Both the position numbers and the translations under genes were made by a program. Shown here piece by piece: positions 30,411 through 41,575 of a stretch of 64,000 nt of DNA. Under the pieces are notes generated by a model. That model had not been told where the DNA came from and did not search any database. It was given only the letters and a program-made list of their open reading frames with translations. This DNA is from Pectinophora gossypiella. Its lineage: Eukaryota > Arthropoda > Insecta > Lepidoptera > Gelechiidae. Each line of letters begins with the position of its first letter. Position 1 is the stretch's first letter. The DNA lies in NCBI RefSeq assembly GCF_024362695.1, contig NC_065406.1, forward strand, positions 4,650,001 through 4,714,000, written 5' to 3'.

Positions 30411-31795
30411 ACCATAACGCGGGTACACAAGCAACAATCGAGATGGAAGCAGTTTTATCAATTTTATTACTCACTTTCTTACTGAACAAATAAATAATAG
30501 GGGAAGAATTATCACAATTTAAGCAATCCACACCATGCTGCATGGCTCCGTAGACACTCCCATAAGACATTCATTAAAAGAAAAACAATGTAACAGCCAG
30601 CCAGAACGATGTACCTAGAAAATCACATTTCTAGGCACATCGGTCACATTTAGACCATGACTCTATAACTTCCCCGTTTAGCCTTAGTAGGTAACGACTT
30701 ATATCAAAAAAGGATGCATAACTTATATTATATAAGAGCCTTAACTCACCGAGACGCCAAAGTGACATCGCCAAACAAATTTACATTGCAATTTTCGGCT
30801 TCGTTGCAAAAGCGTCGCCAGGTTCCCAATACTTCGACAAGTGAGTCACTCACGCCGGCGACGTGGTCAAAGAATCTCTGCCGTTGTGGTAAAGTGACAC
30901 CAGTTATATCTCTCATTTAAACAGGATGACAACTTGTAGCTAAATCTGCCCAATTTTATGATGATAAATCATATTTTTATTCTGCACGTGTGTATGAAAT
31001 ACGATAATCCAATTAAATATAGGTGTTATATAAATTTAAGTACGTAATAAAGGAAAGTTAATTTGACAGTTACCATAATGTAATTAATTTCCTCGAGGAA
31101 CGGCACTTTGGAAAGTCGTTAAGTATGAAGTTTAATACTAACTGATTAATTTAATAATGGTTGATTTTAAAACCGGCTTTATTTCATAAAAATGCTCAGT
31201 AAAGGCATTATTTATAGCTTAATAAAATGATAATTTAAATATTACATATCGTCGCCTTCTACTAAAAACCACGTAAGTGCCGTGTTGGAAAATGGCAACT
31301 GTACCGCCTCTATTTCTGACAATTATTTTCGTTCCGGGTACAAATTTACACCTTTAAACTTTAACAGTTTTAGTAAATTTTGTAAATTTCGTCACGGTAA
31401 TTTTATCAATTCTGACGATATAATTATGTCGTTTTGTCGATTAGTGCTAATATGTGAACCCACATAAGTCATATCGTTCTTTCAAAAGACAATATTGATT
31501 GAATCGATCGATATTATTATCACGTTCCGCATGTTAGCCCTGCTGGATTGATTTCTAGCGAGGTTTTGTAAAAAAAATCAAAAGTTATTCAAAATGATAC
31601 TTACATGGCTTTCATAATAACACGACGATATTGGTATTTATCAAATAAATTATTCATAATTCTTAATTTTCAAATATTCACAAGTAATTTTAAGACAACC
31701 TGCAGCCGTTTTCAATACGAATTAAGTCCTTAGATGGATATCAACCATATACATATTATACTATAATACGGATATAACTAGGATATAACATGGCA
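30411..31795. other. Unassigned stretch
   Basis: No gene or repeat family is recognised. AATCACATTTCTAGGCACAT near 30620 is not repeated elsewhere here. Short frames at 30714-30920 and 31282-31467 lack motifs. Confidence 0.5.
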
Positions 31796-31797
31796 AA

Positions 31798-31872
31798 TAG
31801 CAATAACGCCGCCATTTGCCATCTACCTAGTCTCTTGTGTTACTATTTTCTTTTATTTTGGTGCAATAATGT
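31798..31872 (+). mobile_element. LINE 3' tail fragment
   Basis: GCAATAACGCCGCCATTTGC, CTACCTAGTCTCTTGTG and TTTTATTTTGGTGCAATAAT match the reverse of 4834-4960. Confidence 0.6.
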
Positions 31873-31874
31873 CT

Positions 31875-32930
31875 AATTGTATCAACCGAGGTGCCGGACA
31901 TAATTTTCAAGGTTATTTTTATTTTCCTATGACCATACACTGATCTTTACATTTGCGAAAAAGATACATATCAACATAAGAACATCATTCTCTACTCACT
32001 CTTTTATACATCTCGTTTGAATTTACCGTTTGTTGACAATATGTACTTACCTGTTTTCCTTCCTCATTATTTTCTCGGAATCCTTACACTGTTCAAATTA
32101 AGGATTTCTTTGTATAGATTTTAATCCTCTTCTTATTACATAACGGTGAACAATGTATCTTGGTATATTTTTTTCTTTGCGGAATTAAGGCCGTAACTCA
32201 CCACGCCATGGCCACGTCCCCGGCGATGGTAGCCACAATTCATATTGAAAGGTATGGCAGGTTAGGTTAGGTAACCTACTTAGGGCGAACATGTCTGTTA
32301 ACGTAGCGTTGTCAACGAACTCTTTTTTTTACCTTTGATGGGTTTGCTCTTGGCCCCAGACTTGCCCGAAGGCATTGACGAGGCTTAAGATGAAGCGAGC
32401 TCGCCCAGAAGGTGCCAGTTCACTCTGATCTTGAAAGCACCCGGGTTATATGCATTCGGAAATATAGAAGACGGCAGAGAATTCCAATTCCTAGCAGTGC
32501 GCATAGCTCTTGAGAACTCTTGTCAGCGTGGACATCGTAAACCGAAAAACAATTCAAATAAACGTATCTCCACAAAATCTTGACGCCAATTATTTTCAAA
32601 TCAACAACAATAAAAAAATATAATTGACAAGACAACGACTGACCTATAAATATTTATACAAATGCAAAGTGAAAGTCATTTATAATTTTCTTTGTTTCAA
32701 ACTCTATTTTGTCCGTCAGGCGACAATCGATTTCAGAATTACTGAACCAAATCGATTCGCTGGAAACCCAATTAGGATATCGAGAGACCTTATATTTGCA
32801 AATTTGGAAGCAGCGTTATTTCAGCCGGTCCTTTTGGAACGTTGAAATCTAGTTGGATTATGCTATCTGAACTGAGAATTGCTCTAAAATGATTATGATA
32901 GTGTGACTCCAGACATTTTAAGTGTTCTAG
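31875..32930. other. Mostly unassigned
   Basis: At 32186-32205 GGCCGTAACTCACCACGCC recalls the terminus of the MITE at 41576. Frames at 32420-32845 lack motifs. Confidence 0.45.
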
Positions 32931-32934
32931 GATA

Positions 32935-33185
32935 TCTTACCGGATCGTGAGGCTAATCCTCAACAACTGGACAATGAGTTACGCGGTTCGATTCCCGGTG
33001 GGGACAAAACTAACAAAAACAATTTGTGTAACTCTGACATTGCAGGCTAAAATCACATAATTAACCCAAAAATAACTCGTAAGGCACGTTAAGCCGTTGG
33101 TCCCGGCTACTACGCTTACTGAAGTAAGTATGTAGTTGTTACATGAGCCATGTCAAAGGCCTATGTCGGCTCAATAATTACCCTG
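32935..33185 (+). mobile_element. SINE-A, degraded
   Basis: The head is scrambled (ACTGGACAATGAGTTACGCG) but the B box GGTTCGATTCC is intact. The core GGCACGTTAAGCCGTTGGTC, GTAGTTGTTACATGAGCC and AATAATTACCCTGG follow. The tail is missing. Confidence 0.8.
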
Positions 33186-33245
33186 GTGAGAACACACGAA
33201 AAAACAATAGCTTACCACGATAGTAGTATATAACATAACATAAAC

Positions 33246-33564
33246 TGCCTATATACGTCCCACTGCTGGGCACAGGCCTCCCCTCAATCAACCGGAGGGG
33301 GTATGGAGCATACTCCACCACGCTGCTCCATTGGGGGTTGGTGGAGGTGTTTTTACGGCTAATAGCCGGGACCAACGGCTTAACGTGCCCTCCGAAGCAC
33401 GGAATCATCTTACTTTTTCGGACAATCAGGTGATTCAAGCCTGAAAAGTCCTTACCAAACAAAGGACAGTCTCACAAAGTGATTTCGACAATGTCCCCAT
33501 CGGGAATCGAACCCGGACCTCCAGATCGTGAGCCTAACGCTCTAACCACTAGACCACGGAGGCT
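33246..33564 (-). mobile_element. SINE-B, full length
   Basis: Reference copy, minus strand: tRNA-like head and B box (plus strand GGGAATCGAACCCGGACCTC), AGTCTCACAAAGTGATTTCG, AACAAAGGACAGTCTC, core (GGCTTAACGTGCCCTCCGAA), TTTTTACGGCTAATAGCCGG, GGAGGGGGTATGGAGCATAC and CGTCCCACTGCTGGGCACAG, then a TTATGTTATG-type tail. It is non-coding. Confidence 0.93.
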
Positions 33565-33589
33565 GTCAACTATTCATCAATTCAACGGC

Positions 33590-33912
33590 CTCCGTGGCCC
33601 AGTGGTTTGAGCGTTGGGCTCACGATCCGGAGGTCCCGGGTTCAAATCCCGGTGGGAACATATCACAAAAATCATTTTGTGATCCCTAGTTTGGTTAAGA
33701 CATTACAGGCTGATCACCTGATTGTCTGAAAGTAAGATGATCCGTGCTTTGGACGGCACGTTAAGCCGTTGGTCCCGGTTACTACTTCCTGATGTAAGTA
33801 TGTAATCGTTACATGAGTGATGTCAGGGGCCTTCGGTGGCTCAATAGTAATCCTGACACCAGGGTTGATGGGGTTGGTAATCTGCCTCACAATCCACACG
33901 ATAGAAGAAGAC
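33590..33912 (+). mobile_element. SINE-A, full length
   Basis: Head GGCCTCCGTGGCCCAGTGGT, B box GGTTCAAATCC, core, GTAATCGTTACATGAGTGAT, CCTGACACCAGGGTTGATGG and GATAGAAGAAG. It lies 25 bp from the SINE-B copy in opposite orientation. No clear target duplication. Confidence 0.93.
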
Positions 33913-33914
33913 TA

Positions 33915-34685
33915 AACCTTGAATGAATCTTCATTAATTGTATATAGGTTAGATATTATCTAAGTAACAACTTGCAGCCATTGACGGCGTTCATGTTCAA
34001 TAATAATTCTAATACGATATAATACTTAATATACACAAAAAAAATAGAAAATAAACACGCTTAATTAATTCTCTATTTATTATTAATTTAAATTACTTAA
34101 ATTACCACCTGACTTTCTAAGCTATGAATTAGAAGCTTCTGATTAAAAAATAAGGATAATCCGATTTCAATCTTTTAATGCTTTTCTCTTTCTTTATTCT
34201 TGCATCAGGCAGTAACAATAATAACATTTTCTTTAAAATAAGGAATGCAGCAGGAATGCATGCTATGTATATTTGGTGTGATTTGAGATTATGTTTTAGA
34301 ACCTGTCGGAATATTTACATCTGTATTCCATGATTGACTCGACGCTTCCTTCACTCGACTCAGCCTAAGCTGGGCAGTTTAGCATTTTCAGTTGACATTT
34401 ACGTCCTCGACTTGAGAACTTTACTCACTGGAGTCGAGCATATCATACTGCCAACATAACAATTCGAAAATAATGACGTCACGCCTTACTTGAGTAAACT
34501 TGAGATAAGGTTGAGGAGCCGTCTAAGGATACCGATTTTTTGAGTTGAGTTCGAGGTAAACCTTGAGCTAGCTTCAAATGAGGACCGAGTTGAGGAAGAG
34601 TAGAGTGAATATCTTAGAATATACATGCTATTAAATGTAGCGTCGTTATAAGTGTGTTTTGAACAGTACAAACAAATGACAAACG
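33915..34685. other. Mostly unassigned, with repeat G
   Basis: Positions 34350-34420 share AGTTGACATTTACGTCCTCG with the reverse of 39585-39650. Nothing else is recognised. Confidence 0.4.
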
Positions 34686-34689
34686 CGAC

Positions 34690-34790
34690 GTAGAGACACT
34701 CGCAGATACTCGTAGCGGGAATCGACATTCAGGCACTTGCTGTCAATGCCATAATTCATTATACTTATTAATAGTTAGGTACTTAGACGC
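34690..34790 (+). repeat. Repeat F, copy 2
   Basis: It contains GTAGCGGGAATCGACATTCA, GCTGTCAATGCCATAATTC and GGTACTTAG, as in 13675-13855. Confidence 0.55.
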
Positions 34791-34889
34791 CGAATACATT
34801 TACAATGATAGCTTCGTACAAAATAGCCTAGATAGACTATACGATACCACAGACACTTCATACAAACCACCTCGTTTTACACATACAGT

Positions 34890-35045
34890 ACACATTGACG
34901 TTATAGTACACGCACATACGATTGAAGACTAAAGCACAGAATAAATAATAGAACTTACTAAAGTAAGACCGAGGGGTGGTGAGGTAAACCTAGCTCAGCC
35001 GCTATCGGGGAGCGGAGAGTTGCCGTTCTATACGTAGTATTATTC
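34890..35045 (+). repeat. Repeat H, copy 2
   Basis: CGATTGAAGACTAAAG, AAAGTAAGACCGAGGGGTGG, GAGGTAAACCTAGCTCAGCC and GGGGAGCGGAGAGTTGCCG are inverted relative to 28190-28350. Confidence 0.7.
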
Positions 35046-35500
35046 CTTACTCTATGTCTAGACAGAGTAATCACATTGATAACTACACGTGCATTGTATC
35101 TCGTCCACCACTCAGCCTACTAACAAGCTATTATGGCTACTAAGTGACGTAGAAACATCTTAGTGGCCAGCACAGTACACCTAACATCATTTTATTGTAG
35201 TTATACTATCTAGATACCTACAACACACTAGCCACATTGTTATTAACGGTAAATGCATGCAAAACTCGTGCGAACAATGAAGTCAAAGTCAAAACAAAAT
35301 CATTTATCCTACGTAATTGTTATGGATAAATTTAATAAAGGTTTTAATTTCTTAATCTAAGTATAGTCAGTTCGTGTTTTAGCTGAGGAAGGAAAATGAC
35401 AAGAGTTTGCAATAGCAACACATTTTTTTAAAGTCAATACTTTACAACAACTTATTTAATTACTAGCCGAACATAAAGAGAAAATTTAATCGCAGAAAAT
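35046..35500. other. Unassigned stretch
   Basis: No feature is recognised. Confidence 0.5.
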
Positions 35501-35502
35501 TA

Positions 35503-35570
35503 ACTCAGACGGGACTTGAACCCGCCGCTCTTGTCAAGCCGGGATGAGCATGTTAACCACACGGGTGAGT
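35503..35570 (-). mobile_element. tRNA-like relic, distinct from SINE-A to D
   Basis: The minus strand has TGGTTAACATG (A-box-like, plus 35549-35559) and GGTTCAAGTCC (B box, plus 35512-35522) at tRNA-like spacing. The sequence between does not match the other heads here. The acceptor stem does not pair convincingly, so I call it a SINE head or pseudo-tRNA, not a tRNA gene. Confidence 0.5.
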
Positions 35571-35635
35571 GCGGGTATATGCTATAAAAACAAAAAATCT
35601 TTAGAGGAACACATTTAATACCAGGAATTTTCATC

Positions 35636-35788
35636 ACGAAATAATATTTTCCATCTCAAAAGTATGGATATGAAAATAATTTAAAAAAATAAAAAAAATA
35701 TGAATTTTGCGATGGAAAATTCCACTACTTATTAACTCAGAATCATGAGCTGAATTATCCCCCTCAGTATTCGGTACGGCGTCACTAA
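35636..35788 (-). mobile_element. MITE-1 half unit
   Basis: The right arm AATTTTGCGATGGAAAATTC, TTAACTCAGAATCATGAGC, CCCCCTCAGTATTCGG and GTCACTAACAC is present together with the A-rich centre. The left arm is missing. It abuts repeat R. Confidence 0.8.
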
Positions 35789-35925
35789 CACTTTGAAACC
35801 ATGTCACATTAACTTTTTTGACAAATTAAACCGTAAGTCTCACTAAATGTCAAATATGATAGTCGACAGGGTTCTAAAGTGGGTACATGATATTGCTCAT
35901 GACTGTACAGGAGCGTTAACATAAA
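35789..35925 (-). repeat. Repeat R, copy 2
   Basis: CACTTTGAAACCATGTCACA, TTTTTTGACAAATTAAACCG and CTAAAGTGGGTACATGATAT are the reverse complement of 57072-57195. Confidence 0.75.
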
Positions 35926-36109
35926 TTATTTATTTATTTACATTTCACGACTTTACAATGCAAAAGCGCGAATGCGCCGTGAAACTTTCATTATAATAAT
36001 AATATAATCAGACTTAAGAAACATAAGTATAAAATAAGGTAACTTAACTATGTATACTATGTATGTATATAGATTCCGCGTTTTAGTAATATGCAATTTA
36101 ATAAAAGTT

Positions 36110-36300
36110 ACGGCCTCCGTGGTCCAGTGATTGAGCGTTGGGTTCATGATCCGGTGGCCCCCGGGTTCGAATCCCGGTGGGAGCATATCACAGAAATCAC
36201 TTTCCTAGTTGGTTCGGACATTACAGGTTGATCACCTGATTGTCAGAAGGCACGTTAAGCTGTTAGTCCCGGTTACTATTTACTGATGTAAGTATGTAAC
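36110..36300 (+). mobile_element. SINE-A with core deletion
   Basis: Head ACGGCCTCCGTGGTCCAGTG, B box GGTTCGAATCC, CATTACAGGTTGATCACC, then a shortened core (GGCACGTTAAGCTGTTAGTC). The sequence diverges after 36300. Confidence 0.85.
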
Positions 36301-36539
36301 AATGTAGTCAAACACGAGACTATTTTGATTAAAAAAAAGTTACGTCATATAAAGAATCTCCGCACCCGCTCAATAATTTGAAAGGAGCCTTACATCTCAG
36401 AGTCATTAGGTGGATGTGGTTGGCAATGCCATCACTCATATATTGACAGCACATACACTGACCGTCCGAGATTTACGGAGAGATATTGGGTAGCTTTTAG
36501 ACTGTCGTTTGGATAGTTACGAGCAGTCTCTAAGTAACA

Positions 36540-36608
36540 GCCTCCGTTATAGTGTTTAGAGCATTAGGCTCCCGATCTGAAGGTCTGGGTTCAATTTCTG
36601 TTGAGAAC
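36540..36608 (+). mobile_element. SINE-B-type head fragment
   Basis: CAGCCTCCGTTATAGTGTTT, AGAGCATTAGGCTCCCGATC and GGTTCAATTTCTGTTGAGAA form a decayed tRNA-like head. It ends just before SINE-D. Confidence 0.55.
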
Positions 36609-36617
36609 ATTGTCGGC

Positions 36618-37030
36618 TTTAGGAGCCGTAGTAGCACAGTTGGGCGGAAGGCAAGAGGGAAACCACTGCCCTATTTTTCCCTAAAAAAGTACTTTTGAGC
36701 GTGAGTCACGCTCTTTTGAGCGTGACTCTTAATGATGATGATGATGAGTAGCACAGTAGGTAGAACGTTTGCCTCTCACTTTGAGGTCGCAGGTTCAAAT
36801 CCAGCACAGGCCTAAACCAATATTATCACGTGCTCAGCAGTGAAGGAAAAGATCGTAAGGAAACCCAGATTTCCGAGAAATGCATTTTCGGAGGTATGTG
36901 ACCTAACCTGTATTGCGCTGGTTTTCCCTTCGCGGGTTGGAAGGTCTTCGGTTCTTCGGTTGGAAGGCGCTTCTGTAAAAAACCGGACCTGCAAAATCTG
37001 AGAAAAACGGGATAATACTAGGTAGATGAT
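36618..37030 (+). mobile_element. SINE-D, interrupted by SINE-E
   Basis: The head AGGAGCCGTAGTAGCACAGT is broken at 36640 and resumes at 36748 with GTAGCACAGTAGGTAGAACG, B box GGTTCAAATCC, TGACCTAACCTGTATTGCGC, a local duplication around 36945-36965, and GGGATAATACTAGGTAGATG. It is otherwise full length. Confidence 0.9.
36641..36747 (+). mobile_element. SINE-E inserted in SINE-D
   Basis: It contains GGCGGAAGGCAAGAGGGAAA, CCACTGCCCTATTTTTCCC, GTGAGTCACGCTC and an ATGATGATGATG tail. It is flanked by a perfect 10-bp repeat, GTAGCACAGT, at 36631-36640 and 36748-36757. An extra copy of GAGCGTGA-type sequence near the end shows a small internal duplication. Confidence 0.88.
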
Positions 37031-37033
37031 TTC

Positions 37034-37162
37034 ATCCTTCGGAAGGCGCATTTAACCATTGGTCCCTGCTACTTTTTTTTAAAGTTCGTAGTCGTTATGT
37101 GAGGCATGTCAGGAGCCTCTAGCAGCGATTGGTCATACACCTAATCCAAACGATAGAAGTGA
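37034..37162 (+). mobile_element. SINE-A 3' half, degraded
   Basis: CATCCTTCGGAAGGCGCATT, CCATTGGTCCCTGCTAC, GTAGTCGTTATGTGAGGCAT and CAAACGATAGAAG match the core to tail. Confidence 0.75.
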
Positions 37163-37376
37163 TCAGCAAAGGCTACCTTACCAAAACAAACCCGCGACAC
37201 TTGTCGCCAGAGATAGGCGATGTCGTTTTGTCTCGCAATAATTTATGCAGCCAATCCAGGTATCTATATGTATATTTACGTTTATAGTTATATATACTTA
37301 TGTATGTGAGCGTGTATGTATGTATGTATTTATAAGTTTTGTTAATATATTGTATATGTTATTCCTATTTATTAGT

Positions 37377-37584
37377 CCCCGATACCGACCCCGGTGTGGT
37401 CGACGATTTCTCTCAATCAGCGCTTATAGCTATCGACCCACTAGGGTCGATTAATTCTTTCAAATATTTTTCTTCTCAGACGACGCCCTGAGCCGAGGTT
37501 CGCGCCCAACTGGGCACCCTCAGGCCTATTGTCTTAAACGTTGTACCGGGTGGAATCTACAATAAGTCACGTCAAAAAAAAATA
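37377..37584 (+). mobile_element. Retroposon Q with 11-bp target duplication
   Basis: It starts within CCCCGATACCGACCCCGGTG and ends TAAGTCACGTC plus an A-run. It is flanked by TATTTATTAGT at 37366-37376 and 37585-37595. Relative to 3894-4253 it lacks the CAGCGCTCCCC block, so it carries an internal deletion near the 3' end, joining GTACCGGGTG to GAATCTACAAT. Confidence 0.88.
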
Positions 37585-37595
37585 TATTTATTAGT

Positions 37596-38378
37596 GATGT
37601 ACACGCCTGCCCTCTAAGTTTTTAAGTTCATCTCTTTCCCTGTCTGCTGAACGAAATTTCTACTAGAAATAAGCTGAACCGTTTGTCTTGTGTTAATATA
37701 TTTGTTTTTATATTATATTATTTAGTTATTATTTTAAATAAATAATAAATAAATAAGGTGCGTGAGTTTAATCCCGTAGTGTATACGACGCTTTAGTTTC
37801 AATGAAATCTATTTACAAAATTAATGGAGTAGTTAGTAAGGAGATACGTGATCTGACGGAGTTCTTCTGACTTTGAAGAACAAGCAAATATAGTAGGTAT
37901 CTTAACATGAAAGTTAAAACCGGTCTTTCTTTGAACATTCAATGAGAGACTTTCCAGGCTACGAGTACATTTCCCAATAATAATATAGATAGCGCTGTCA
38001 AGATTTAACGAGATAATAACCTATTTTATCATTGTTCGGGTAAGTACATAATTATACAAAAATACAATTTAATGGCAGAAGCAAATATAAAAATAAAAAA
38101 GAAGAAACATATATAGAAGCATATATAATAATAATTGGTGCTTGATAATATCAAGCAACAATTATTTTTATTTAGTTTGGTTGATATTTGGATCACATTA
38201 TGTATAGTATTAAGTTGCTACCTATATTGCTTCTCTTTATTTGTTCAGAATAATAATGGATAGAAGATGTTATTGTGCCTGGGTCTAATTAAAAGGGTCT
38301 TCGTTTATACACAAAAACAAAGTAAAAGATGCATATTATCCATGAAGTTAGAAAGTTAAACGAAGGAAAATCTATACA
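37596..38378. other. Unassigned AT-rich stretch
   Basis: No feature is recognised. Confidence 0.5.
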
Positions 38379-38379
38379 G

Positions 38380-38430
38380 CGTCATCTATATTGTTTTTGA
38401 GGAACGTAGTTTGGAAAGTCCCTACTTACA
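38380..38430 (+). repeat. Repeat L, copy 2
   Basis: It contains CGTCATCTATATTGTTTTTG then AGGAACGTAG, as at 16795-16845. Confidence 0.45.
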
Positions 38431-38879
38431 TTTAAAAAGGTAGCCACATGATCTCAATGTGTGTGTTCATACTTGTATGGGTTGCTAACAAGTTACCAGA
38501 AACTTCCAGAAACGAACTGCATACCTAAATCAATAAAACTCATTACAAAATGTTCGTCACTTGTACTTGTAACAAAAAAAGAAATATATTTTCGAGCACG
38601 CGCTCATTAAAGTTCCAAACTCGTGCGAAAAGTTCCAAATATTCGAAATGGTTTTCTGAAATAGGGATATCCATTTGAATACGGAAGAATTATAATTGAG
38701 CATAAAAAACTACGATTAAAAAGCTTGTAAGTATTTCAAAACAAGAACAAAACAAGAGCAGACATCTCCTCGTTAAGCGCGCTGTTAGAACAACCCAATT
38801 TTGTATGGAAACAATAACTATTTTCCAGATATTTCAGAAAAGAATCACCTCTGTAGTTTCAACCGTATAAAAGACAAAC

Positions 38880-38960
38880 TGGTTTCCAACTAGTCAAATC
38901 AGTTACTTTTTACTAAAAGTCAAAAAGCGAAATTTCTATGGAATTTGTACGAAAAAAATA
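38880..38960 (+). repeat. Repeat K, copy 2
   Basis: It contains GTTTCCAACTAGTCAAATCA, ACTAAAAGTCAAAAAGCG and TATGGAATTTGTACG, as at 5918-6041. Confidence 0.65.
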
Positions 38961-39223
38961 ATACGAAAATGAGGTTCACCTTCAAGTATATCACCGATCT
39001 GACAGAAAACCTAAACTACCTCTGTCATCGTGTAACTATTTCACTAAAGTGAACCTCGCTCGTAAACGCGTGGATTGGTTTTGTACCCTCTCAATGTGGC
39101 TTACGGGAATGAGCCATTGAGAATTTGTATTGCTTTACAACGGGAAATGTTGAGGGTTTTCTTTTCCATTGGAAAGGAAAAGTATTATATTTGATACTTA
39201 GTAGGTTCAAGAAAAATTATAAC

Positions 39224-39512
39224 GGCCTGTGGTCCAGTGGTTTGAGCGTCGGGGTTCAAATACCGGGGATACATATCACAAAAGTCACTTTGTGATCCCT
39301 AGTTTGGTAAGGACATTACAGGCTGATCACCTGATTGTCCGATAGACCTAACCTCACTGGAGGCAGTCGGTGGTCCCGGTTACTACTTACTGATACAAGT
39401 GAGTAATCATTACATGAGCCATGTCAGGGGCCTTTGGCGGCTCAATAATAACCCTGACACCAGGGTTGATGATCTTGGTAATTCACCTCACAACCTACAC
39501 GATAGAAGACTG
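39224..39512 (+). mobile_element. SINE-A with damaged head and core
   Basis: ACGGCCTGTGGTCCAGTGGT has lost bases in the head. TGTGATCCCTAGTTTGG is intact, the core is replaced by CCTAACCTCACTGGAGGC, and the end CCTGACACCAGGGTTGATG...ATAGAAG is normal. Confidence 0.88.
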
Positions 39513-40725
39513 GATGACATTACGAAATTATTTTCGTTTTATTTTGTTGGCAGTAGAATTGCAAGACTCCTGTAAGTAAAGGCCTCAAACAGAGGACGTA
39601 AATGTCAATTGAATACCAAAATTCTCAGCAGAGGGTGAGTCGACTGGGTCTTATAATAAGAGTGTAAGTTCGGCAACTAAAATACCAATGAGTCTGCAAA
39701 CGTCCTCATTTGAAATGGTGACCCGCTGAAATACTCAGTATAAAAGGGCTGCAATAGCTCTGAATGGAACAGCGAACGAACAATTTCATGGCAATTTTCG
39801 TTGGGAATAGCTGAACGGGGTGATTTTAGAAAAACGAGAAAATTTTCGCAAGCGTTTTTAAACAGGTAAAGAATTTTGTTGTATAAAGAGATTAGTAGCC
39901 CAAACACCTCCATCAACCTGCATGGGATGTGACAAAGTTACGTATGTTTCTGATTATTTGACAAATTGTATTGTTTTTTTGTTCTTTATTTATATAATAC
40001 CTACTTTTAGATATTTGTGGTAGCAATAACTGATACTAATTAGAACTAATAAATATTGAGTCAAATATTGAGACCTTCTGTACTTTGATTATGATTAGAT
40101 TTCTTATTCACAAAATTAATATTATCTTATTAAGGCAATTATCTATATAAATAAATAAATAAACTGAAATTTTATTCCATCCATAGGTATTATTCATCGA
40201 AATAGGTTTACTTTATGAAGCTTTCATCAAAGGCGAGAGCAGTGTCAATAGCTTTCGGCAGTCACGACCGATTTGGGAAGTTCAACATTATTAATTAATA
40301 AAATCGATTATTTGCAATCAATTTTATGAATCCTGGCAGCTTGATTCTCGGCTAAAATCTGAGAGTGAAGATAAAAAGCATTCAGTCACTTACTTATTTA
40401 CGTATAATTTATCTTCTTATACTCGACAAGATATAGAATAGAATAGAATAGTAATTCTGTTGTGAGGTTTATTTGACACATCATGGGTTAAGGGCTGTTT
40501 ACTTCCCGGGCATCAATACAACCTAGAGCTCCCGCAGCTTACTATGGATAAATATTTGATGGTAAGATTCAAATGTGTAAATTTCTGAATGCGTAAATAC
40601 TTATTTATGTTTTAATCGGTCATATTTTGCGGTTAAGTGGACTGCCATTTGTAATTTTGAGCTTCAATGCCAAATATGGCTGTAGTTATCTTATGTCGTG
40701 TGAGTGTAAGATCAACGACCGCTCT
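39513..40725. other. Mostly unassigned
   Basis: Positions 39585-39650 share a repeat (G) with 34350-34420. A 79-codon minus frame at 39677-39916 is open without recognised motif. ATAGAATAGAATAGAATAG lies at about 40433. Confidence 0.4.
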
Positions 40726-40727
40726 CT

Positions 40728-40900
40728 TCAACCCTGGTGTCAGGGTTACTATTAGTCGCCATGGACCCCTAACATGGCTCATGGGACAATCTGGTGATCA
40801 GCCGGGAATGTTCTAACCAAACTAGGATTTTTTTCCACTGGGTTTCGAACCCGGAACCTCCGAATCGTGGACCTAAAACCGCTGGACCACGGTGCCCTTG
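40728..40900 (-). mobile_element. SINE-A with internal deletion
   Basis: Plus strand AACCCTGGTGTCAGGGTTAC (tail side), ACATGGCTCATG joined directly to ACAATCTGGTGATCAGCC, and B box GGTTTCGAACCC. The core is deleted. Confidence 0.8.
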
Positions 40901-41572
40901 ACAGCAGCCATCAATTAATATCTCGCGCTATTCTCTAGACAATTATTTCTGATTTTGTATTATTAAGTACTGGTGAAACATTTTCTATCCAATTTATCAG
41001 AAGCTCGGACAGGAGAGACAAATAAGAAAAGTGCTTTTGATCCGATTAAAGTTTTAACTTTCTTCCGCCACCATCTAGTGCTGTAGTGGACAAAGTATGA
41101 AACTGGTTAAATATTGAGTGGAAAATCAAAGTTTTCGCTTCCACAACTTGGACAATATTAATAACTAGAGACTGTTGGGCGATGTACGATATTATTACTG
41201 GAAGGAACATGAAACAAACCGCCTTTATCCATTTGCAGCCACTTTGGTATTGTTTAAAGGATAGTAAGTAAATCCTTTATTTCCTCAAGAACAACTTCAA
41301 CCGACAGTTAAACTCGTAGCTAAATGCATGTGTTGCATATCCCCGTTGCTGCAACAGACTAATTACTTGGCAAAGTTAATTTCAAAACGAATTATTTCAC
41401 CGTGCGCGAGATTTCGAAAACATTGATTTAACGAATAATTAAACTCGAGTCCATCCAATGATTTTAAAACTCATTAAAATAATGAAATTTCGTTGGAAAT
41501 GTTGTTTGGTAACATTTTTCATTATTTTAAAGATTGTAGTTGAATATTTAAAATTCGAAGCTCTTCTTTTAC
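40901..41572. other. Unassigned stretch
   Basis: No feature is recognised. Confidence 0.5.
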
Positions 41573-41575
41573 TTA

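Noticed and set aside
33178..33462. 94-codon minus frame, closely similar to one at 42268-42489
   Set aside because: The similarity arises because both lie in SINE-B copies. The shared peptide is a translation of a non-coding SINE.
39677..39916. 79-codon minus frame, non-repetitive
   Set aside because: The frame is open and complex, but there is no motif, splice signal or second copy to support it.
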